From assembly GCA_903823545.1 (NCBI GenBank), contig CAIJTL010000889.1, positions 1 to 9,229 on the forward strand: a stretch of 9,229 nucleotides of DNA. Direction: 5' to 3'. The DNA is from an uncultured Planctomycetaceae bacterium. GTDB taxonomy: Bacteria; Planctomycetota; Planctomycetia; Planctomycetales; Planctomycetaceae. Positions 1 to 4,409 of the stretch are shown one piece after another (positions within the stretch are counted from its first letter, which is position 1; each line of letters starts with the position of its first letter). The notes beneath the pieces are model-generated. The model did not search any database. It saw only the letters and a program-made list of their open reading frames with translations, and had not been told where the DNA came from. Made by a program: the position numbers and the translations under genes.

Positions 1-1
1 C

Positions 2-1141
2 ACTGCGAACAGCCCGGCGTCGCAAGGCTCGCACCCGACTTGCTGGGAAGCGACGTTGTGGCATGAGTTCTGTCACGTCGTAACGCTCAACAAAACGCAC
101 AACAAAATGCCGCGCTGGCTCAGCGAAGGAATCTCGGTTTATGAGGAACGACAAGCAGACCCAACTTGGGGGCAGTCGATCAATCCGCTGTATCGCAAGA
201 TGTTGCTCGACGACGACCTGACGCCGGTCAGCGGGCTGAGCGGTGCGTTCCTTCATCCGCGCAGCGCGTTGCATCTGCAATTCGCGTACTTTGAATCGTC
301 ACTGGTCGTTGAGTTCATCGTGGAGAAACATGGCTTCGAGGCGTTGCAGAAGGTACTCGTTGATCTCGGCAACGGAGTCACAATCAATGACGCGCTGGCT
401 CGACACACCGGCGCGCTCGACGAACTGGATACAGCATTTGCCGAGTTCGCTCGCAAGCGAGCAGCCGAGATGGCTCCCGATGCTGACTGGTCAGAGCCAG
501 AATTTCCAAAGCGAACAAACGCGGAGTTGCTCGCAGCTTTTGTCAAAGAGCACCCGCACAACTACGCCGCATTACAACGACAGGCGAAGCAATTGATTGC
601 CGACAAGAAGTTCGCCGCCGCACGCGAACCGCTCGACATGATGCGGCGTTTGTATCCGCGCGACGCGAGCGGTGACGGGCATCTGGCGATGTCGGCTCGC
701 GTGTTTCGTGAATTGAAAGAGGTCGCTCAAGAGCGAGCGGTGCTCGAATCACTCGCCGAGTTGAAGTGCGACAACGTGGAATTATTCGCTCGGCTGTGTG
801 AGCTGACTTCACAAGCGGATGATTGGGACGCGACTCGCAAATTCGCGCAACGCTGGTTGGCAATCAGCCCGCTGCAACCGGCCCCGCATCGTGTCGCAGC
901 GGTTGTTGCTGAAAAGTTGCAAGACCACAAACTGACGATCGACAGCTATCAGGCGCTGTTGCTGCTGACCCCGATCGATGTCGCTGACTTGCATCTGAAG
1001 CTGGCAACAACGCTGCAACAAGTCGGTGATTTGCCGTCAGCTAAGCGACATGTGCTGCTCGCGTTGGAAGAAGCTCCGCGATTCCGAGCAGCACATCAAC
1101 GGTTGTTGGAAATCATTAAAGCGAGCGAGGCGAAGCCATGA
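2..1141 (+). CDS. Peptidase MA-like metallopeptidase with C-terminal TPR-like repeats (5' end outside window)
   Basis: The frame is open from base 2, so the true start lies upstream; the TTG at 56 falls inside the domain, directly before the active-site motif, and is not a credible start. Counting from base 2, residues 21-25 read HEFCH, an HExxH zinc-binding and catalytic motif. Seventeen residues after its second His comes WLSEG, with Glu42 as the likely third zinc ligand, followed by VYEE. This HExxH plus WxxEG layout is typical of gluzincin peptidases of the MA type found in planctomycetes. From about residue 185 the protein is helical and Ala/Leu-rich with TPR-like units (for example KKFAAAREPLDMMRRLYP and GDLPSAKRHVLLALEEAP), suggesting a protein-binding tail. 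The missing N-terminus would be expected to carry an export signal. The stop overlaps the next start by four bases, implying translational coupling. The substrate is unknown. The peptidase call is strong and its link to the downstream genes is inferred. Confidence 0.82.
   Translation, partial: TANSPASQGSHPTCWEATLWHEFCHVVTLNKTHNKMPRWLSEGISVYEERQADPTWGQSINPLYRKMLLDDDLTPVSGLSGAFLHPRSALHLQFAYFESSLVVEFIVEKHGFEALQKVLVDLGNGVTINDALARHTGALDELDTAFAEFARKRAAEMAPDADWSEPEFPKRTNAELLAAFVKEHPHNYAALQRQAKQLIADKKFAAAREPLDMMRRLYPRDASGDGHLAMSARVFRELKEVAQERAVLESLAELKCDNVELFARLCELTSQADDWDATRKFAQRWLAISPLQPAPHRVAAVVAEKLQDHKLTIDSYQALLLLTPIDVADLHLKLATTLQQVGDLPSAKRHVLLALEEAPRFRAAHQRLLEIIKASEAKP
1126..1130 (+). promoter_or_regulatory. 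Ribosome binding site of the DUF4159 gene
   Basis: CGAGG lies seven bases before the ATG at 1138, inside the last codons of the upstream peptidase gene. It supports ATG 1138 as the start, even though this places the whole of palindromic copy A inside the coding region. The downstream in-frame alternative, TTG 1267, has no such site because copy A lies directly before it. Confidence 0.6.
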
Positions 1142-2064
1142 CAAAACTAACCCGAAGCGTTAGCGAGGGCGAATGCTCCAGAACGCGCCGCATTCTGAAT
1201 GTCGTCCCTTGGCTTCTACTGACCTTCTTGAAGCGTTCGCCCTCGCTGACGCTTCGGGTTAGTTTTTTGGGCCTACTTCTGGCCATCGCCGGAGTCGCGT
1301 TCGCGCAGCGCGGACCATTCATGCGACGCGAATTTCGGCCTGAGATGGTTGATCGTGGCGGCGTGCCGGAATGGAAGAACGACGAACGCTTCAAGGCCGA
1401 TGTCTTCACGTTCGTGCGAGTGAAGTACTCATCACACGGCGGCGGACGCGGCGGTAACTGGGCGACGGACTATCCCGATAGCGATCTTAACTTTTCGTAT
1501 CGGCTGCATGAACTCACGGCGTTGGAGGTCGATCCGAACGGAAAGATTTTGGAACTGACGGACGATGCGCTGCTCGATTACCCGTGGGTCTATCTGATTG
1601 AACCGGGGCGCATGAGCCTGACCGAAGCCGAGGTTGTGGGGCTGCGACAATATCTGCTCAACGGCGGCTTCATAATGGTGGATGACTTCTGGGGCGAGTA
1701 CGAATGGGACAACTTTTACCGCGAGATCAAGCGAGTCTTCCCTGATCGTGAACCGGTCGAATTACCGCTCGAACACGAAATCTTTCACTGTGTCTACGAT
1801 CTGAAAAAGAAGCCGCAAGTGCCCAGCATTCACGCTTGGATGGCAACCGGTCGCACCGACGACAACCGACCGGACGCCGCCGAGGTGCATTACCGCGCAC
1901 TCTTTGACGACAAGGGCCGCATGATGGCAATCATCTGCCACAACACGGACCTCGGCGACGGCTGGGAACGCGAAGGAGAAAGCGTTGAGTACTTCAAAGA
2001 GTTCGCAGAAAAGTGGTCGTACCCGGTTGGGATTAACATTGTCACTTATGCGATGACGCATTAA
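1138..2064 (+). CDS. Exported DUF4159 domain protein with a palindromic repeat embedded in its N-terminus
   Basis: The 308-residue product has a hydrophobic stretch at about residues 43-56 (FLGLLLAIAGVAFA) followed by QRG, which fits a signal peptide cut after Ala56. The mature part matches DUF4159: an N-terminal strand with FTFVRVKY (about 90-97), then WATDYPDSDLNFSYRL (108-123), the hydrophobic YLIEP strand, and GGFIMVDDFWG (176-186). This family has a flavodoxin or class I amidotransferase-like look but no catalytic residue I can name. I recall that in alphaproteobacteria DUF4159 is often fused to a BatA-like N-terminus, which links it functionally to the VWA gene here. The start overlaps the preceding stop (ATGA). 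Codons 3 to 43 are made almost entirely of palindromic copy A, giving LTRSVSEGE near the start and SPSLTLRVS before the hydrophobic core. That segment is not part of the conserved family. The exact function is unknown. Confidence 0.85.
   Translation: MTKLTRSVSEGECSRTRRILNVVPWLLLTFLKRSPSLTLRVSFLGLLLAIAGVAFAQRGPFMRREFRPEMVDRGGVPEWKNDERFKADVFTFVRVKYSSHGGGRGGNWATDYPDSDLNFSYRLHELTALEVDPNGKILELTDDALLDYPWVYLIEPGRMSLTEAEVVGLRQYLLNGGFIMVDDFWGEYEWDNFYREIKRVFPDREPVELPLEHEIFHCVYDLKKKPQVPSIHAWMATGRTDDNRPDAAEVHYRALFDDKGRMMAIICHNTDLGDGWEREGESVEYFKEFAEKWSYPVGINIVTYAMTH
1143..1266 (+). repeat. Palindromic element copy A, inside the DUF4159 coding region
   Basis: The inverted arms are 1143-1180 and 1229-1266, 38 bases each with three mismatches; the outer 31 positions differ at only one. 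The core is the shared motif CCGAAGCGTTAGCGAGGGCG and its near complement. The loop of 48 bases is about twice that of the other copies. The element runs in frame through the 5' part of the DUF4159 gene with no stop codon. A run of six T (1263-1268) overlaps and follows the right arm, which resembles an intrinsic terminator in form only. It is probably non-autonomous and mobile; no transposase is encoded in the window. Confidence 0.9.
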
Positions 2065-2077
2065 GGCGTCATGTTAA

Positions 2078-2163
2078 ACCCGAAGCGTCAGCGAGGGCGG
2101 ATGCTTCAAAAGACGGTGAGTTCTTAACGTTTTGAAGCGCTCTCCCTCGCTAACGCTTCAAGT
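2078..2163 (+). repeat. Palindromic element copy B, between the DUF4159 and moxR-like genes
   Basis: Arms 2078-2111 and 2130-2163 enclose an 18-base loop. The left arm keeps the consensus CCGAAGCGTCAGCGAGGGCG, while the right arm has diverged (CTCCCTCGCTAACGCTTCAA), leaving several unpaired positions. The inner arm ends GCTTCAAAA and TTTTGAAGC pair perfectly. The copy starts 13 bases after the DUF4159 stop and ends 26 bases before the GTG start of the ATPase gene. It fills most of the 125-base gap, which shows no other feature apart from the ribosome binding site. Confidence 0.88.
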
Positions 2164-2177
2164 GACATCGGCGGATC

Positions 2178-2182
2178 AGGAG
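2178..2182 (+). promoter_or_regulatory. Ribosome binding site of the MoxR-type ATPase gene
   Basis: AGGAG lies seven bases before the GTG at 2190 and fixes that codon as the start. It sits just downstream of palindromic copy B, so hairpin formation could affect access to it. The spacer TTTTCTC is close to the GTTCTCG region that follows the site of the DUF58 gene. Confidence 0.75.
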
Positions 2183-2189
2183 TTTTCTC

Positions 2190-3203
2190 GTGCCCGAACA
2201 TCTCGATGAATTTCTTGCCGAACAAGAGGCGGTCAGCCAATTGCGCAGTGCTCGGCGGCGGATTGATGAGCAGCTATCAAAGGTCATCATTGGTCAGGCG
2301 GACGTGGTCGAGCAGTTGCTCATCAGCCTGTTCGCGGGCGGGCACTGCTTAATCACGGGAGCACCCGGTCTGGCGAAGACACTGCTGGTGCGGTCGATCG
2401 CTCAGGTGTTTCATCTGAAGTTTCAACGCATTCAATTCACTCCCGACTTGATGCCAGCCGACATCACGGGAACGGAAATCCTCGATCAATCATCCGATGG
2501 CCATCGAAGGATGGAGTTCGTCAAAGGTCCGATCTTTGGAAACGTGATCTTGGCGGACGAGATCAATCGAACTCCGCCAAAGACACAGGCCGCGTTGCTC
2601 GAAGCGATGCAGGAGCATCAAGTCACAGTCGCCGGAACGCGGTATGTTTTGGAAGAACCGTTCTTCGTGCTGGCGACGCAAAACCCGATTGAGATGGAAG
2701 GAACATATCCACTACCGGAGGCTCAACTTGATCGGTTCATGTTCAACGTGTTGATCGACTACTTGCCCGAAGACGATGAAGTCACCGTCGTTCAACGAAC
2801 AACTTCGACTCGCCCTGAACCAATCGAACCGCTCTTTACCGGTGACGATGTCCGTCGTTTTCACAACGTTGTGCAGCGAGTGCCAATCGCGGAAGACGTC
2901 GTCCGATATGCCGTGCGACTTGCAGCAGCCAGCCGGCCCGGCCAGTCGAAGTCACCGCAGTTCATCAACGATTGGGTCAGTTGGGGGGCCGGAACCCGAG
3001 CGGCTCAGTACGTGGTGCTCGGAGCGAAAGCCCGTGCGTTGTTAGATGGCCGCAATCACGCGACGGATGAAGACATTCGAGCGTTGCTGGCCCCGGTGCT
3101 GCGTCATCGCATTCTCATCGGCTATCGCGCGGAAGCAGAAGGTATCTCGGTCGATCATGTGATTAAACGATTGTTGGAAACGGTGGAGAGACCAGCCAAA
3201 TAA
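2190..3203 (+). CDS. MoxR-family AAA+ ATPase
   Basis: This 337-residue cytoplasmic protein has the standard MoxR length and motifs. Walker A is GAPGLAKT (57-64), Walker B is VILADEIN (119-126), sensor 1 is ATQNP (162-166), and the arginine-finger region is AQLDRF (178-183). The family signature IQFTPDLMPADITGTE (81-96) and the segment GPIFGNV are present. The C-terminal lid is helical, with GAGTRAAQ in the sensor 2 region. MoxR proteins are thought to act as chaperones that remodel or load metal into partner proteins carrying VWA domains; the next two genes encode such proteins, so they are the likely clients. The start is GTG with a good AGGAG. The TAA stop at 3201-3203 is the first triplet of palindromic copy C. 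All ATPase motifs are intact, so it should be active. The family call is very secure; the substrate is inferred from neighbours. Confidence 0.96.
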   Translation: MPEHLDEFLAEQEAVSQLRSARRRIDEQLSKVIIGQADVVEQLLISLFAGGHCLITGAPGLAKTLLVRSIAQVFHLKFQRIQFTPDLMPADITGTEILDQSSDGHRRMEFVKGPIFGNVILADEINRTPPKTQAALLEAMQEHQVTVAGTRYVLEEPFFVLATQNPIEMEGTYPLPEAQLDRFMFNVLIDYLPEDDEVTVVQRTTSTRPEPIEPLFTGDDVRRFHNVVQRVPIAEDVVRYAVRLAAASRPGQSKSPQFINDWVSWGAGTRAAQYVVLGAKARALLDGRNHATDEDIRALLAPVLRHRILIGYRAEAEGISVDHVIKRLLETVERPAK

Positions 3204-3290
3204 CCAGAAGTGTCAGCGAGGGCGATCGCTTCAGGAGATGATGAATTCAGGGTCGTTTGAAGCAATCGCCCTCTCAGACACTTTGGGTTA
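3201..3290 (+). repeat. Palindromic element copy C, between the moxR-like and DUF58 genes
   Basis: Arms 3201-3233 and 3258-3290 pair over 33 positions with five mismatches around a 24-base loop. The first three bases are the TAA stop of the ATPase gene, so the element supplies or coincides with that stop. This copy differs from the consensus by T for C at 3211, matched by A for G at its partner 3280, one paired change that keeps the stem. It ends 21 bases before the TTG start of the next gene. Together with the ribosome binding site it accounts for the whole gap. Confidence 0.88.
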
Positions 3291-3298
3291 CATGGCAA

Positions 3299-3304
3299 TT
3301 GGAG
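3299..3304 (+). promoter_or_regulatory. Ribosome binding site of the DUF58 gene
   Basis: TTGGAG lies seven bases before the TTG at 3312, the same spacing as for the ATPase gene. It supports the rare TTG start. No ATG or GTG in this frame lies before the conserved domain at a comparable distance. Confidence 0.65.
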
Positions 3305-3311
3305 TTCTCGT

Positions 3312-4301
3312 TTGAAACCTGACGAACTGACTTCTATTCGGCCCGATGACTCCCCTCGCGGAGCGAGCGGGCCACATTCGCGAGCGTCGTATATCGACCC
3401 GGCGACGTTGATGCGGATCAAAAATCTGCAATTGCGAGCGAAAGCGGTCGTTGAAGGATTTCTGACCGGTTTGCATCGGAGTCCGTATCACGGCTTCTCG
3501 GTCGAGTTCTCTGAATACCGACAATACACCCCCGGCGACGATCCGAAGTATCTCGATTGGCGATTATTCGCTCGGTCAGATCGCTTCTACCTCAAGCGGT
3601 TTCAAGAAGAGACAAATCTTCGTTGTTACTTACTTGTTGACCTCAGCCGTTCGATGGCGTTTCAGTCGACGACGATGACCTACAACAAAGTCGATTACGC
3701 GAAGACTGCCGCGGCGACGATTGCCTACTTCCTGACTTTACAGCGAGACGCGGTCGGACTAATCACGTTCGATCAAGGGATTCGCGATTATCTGCCAGCA
3801 CGGTTTCGATCCGGGCATCTGCATCGCCTGATGATGTGCCTCGAACATCAAGTGGCCGGGACGGAAACGGACCTTGGCCTGCCGCTGGAGCAGGTTGCGC
3901 GGACGACTCGCAAACGGGGTCTTGTTGTATTGCTGTCGGATTTGCTCGCGCCGGTGGAGTCGCTCGAAACAAAGCTTGGTTACCTGCGATCGCAGGGCCA
4001 TGAAGTGGTCGTGATCCGAGTGCTCGATCCGGCGGAAGTGAGCTTCACGTTCCAGGACGAGGCGATGTTCTTTGACCTCGAATCGGGCCGAGAGTTGTAT
4101 GTCGATCCGCAAGCAGCGCGAGTTGAATATCAGCGGCGGTTCCGTGAGCACGCTGCAGAATTATCGCGAGCGTGCAGTTCGTTGGGGGTTGATCTCTATG
4201 ATCTAACGACCGATCAACCGTTGGATTTGGCGTTGTTTGATTTGATCAATTCGCGAATACGACGCGGGCGAGTTGTGGCACGACGGAGGCAAGCCATGTA
4301 A
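3312..4301 (+). CDS. DUF58 family protein with VWA-like MIDAS motif
   Basis: This 329-residue protein has no membrane segment, so it is the short cytoplasmic type of DUF58 protein. The conserved core begins at about residue 29 (DPATLMRIKNLQLRAK). It continues through GFSVEFSEYRQYTPGDDPKY (61-80), LDWRLFARSDRFYLKRF (81-97) and EETN, the diagnostic DUF58 block. DLSRS at 110-114 is a DxSxS metal-ion-dependent adhesion site, with TETD (184-187) and LLSD (207-210) as the probable other metal-coordinating loops, so the VWA fold appears intact. Such proteins nearly always sit beside moxR, as here, and are thought to be partners of the ATPase. The start is TTG with TTGGAG seven bases upstream. The first 28 residues are not part of the family core and include a small GC-rich inverted repeat at DNA level. 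The last two sense codons and the stop overlap palindromic copy D. The family call is secure; the molecular role is not known. Confidence 0.94.
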   Translation: MKPDELTSIRPDDSPRGASGPHSRASYIDPATLMRIKNLQLRAKAVVEGFLTGLHRSPYHGFSVEFSEYRQYTPGDDPKYLDWRLFARSDRFYLKRFQEETNLRCYLLVDLSRSMAFQSTTMTYNKVDYAKTAAATIAYFLTLQRDAVGLITFDQGIRDYLPARFRSGHLHRLMMCLEHQVAGTETDLGLPLEQVARTTRKRGLVVLLSDLLAPVESLETKLGYLRSQGHEVVVIRVLDPAEVSFTFQDEAMFFDLESGRELYVDPQAARVEYQRRFREHAAELSRACSSLGVDLYDLTTDQPLDLALFDLINSRIRRGRVVARRRQAM

Positions 4302-4393
4302 CCCGAAGCGTTAGCGAGGGCGGATGCTTCAGAACGCCCTCAAATCAGAGTCATTGGAGCGTTCGCCCTCGCTGACGCTTCGGGTTACGTGGT
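4293..4393 (+). repeat. Palindromic element copy D, between the DUF58 and BatA-like genes
   Basis: The core arms 4299-4331 and 4355-4387 differ at four positions. On the + strand RNA every one of these is a G-U pair, and pairing extends outward to 4293 and 4393. That gives 39 consecutive pairs, 33 Watson-Crick and six G-U, around a 23-base loop. The TAA at 4299-4301 is the stop of the DUF58 gene, so the hairpin includes its last two sense codons (GCC ATG). The core ends 22 bases before the ATG of the next gene. The extended right arm ends five bases before its ribosome binding site. Confidence 0.92.
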
Positions 4394-4397
4394 GTGA

Positions 4398-4403
4398 GTG
4401 GAG
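4398..4403 (+). promoter_or_regulatory. Ribosome binding site that sets the start of the BatA-like gene
   Basis: GTGGAG lies six bases before the ATG at 4410. The in-frame GTG at 4398 is part of this site rather than the start. Using ATG 4410 gives an N-terminus MGFLVPLYL, which matches the usual first residues of BatA-type proteins. Confidence 0.7.
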
Positions 4404-4409
4404 TCATCA

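Noticed and set aside
56..58. TTG as the start of the peptidase gene
   Set aside because: The frame is open upstream to base 2 and the codon is two residues before the HExxH motif, so the domain must begin further upstream.
1267..1269. TTG as an alternative start of the DUF4159 gene, leaving copy A untranslated
   Set aside because: It would give a signal peptide with no basic n-region and has no ribosome binding site, whereas ATG 1138 has one and overlaps the preceding stop. Not excluded experimentally.
1116..1409. Antisense open frame of 97 codons containing LTRSVSEGE
   Set aside because: The motif arises because copy A is palindromic, so both strands encode it. The + strand DUF4159 gene has the RBS, coupling and family match.
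1143..4393. CRISPR array
   Set aside because: The repeats are long inverted palindromes about 1 kb apart with genes between them, not short direct repeats with uniform spacers, and no cas gene is present.
4398..4400. GTG as the start of the BatA-like gene
   Set aside because: It is part of the GTGGAG ribosome binding site for ATG 4410, which gives the expected BatA-type N-terminus.
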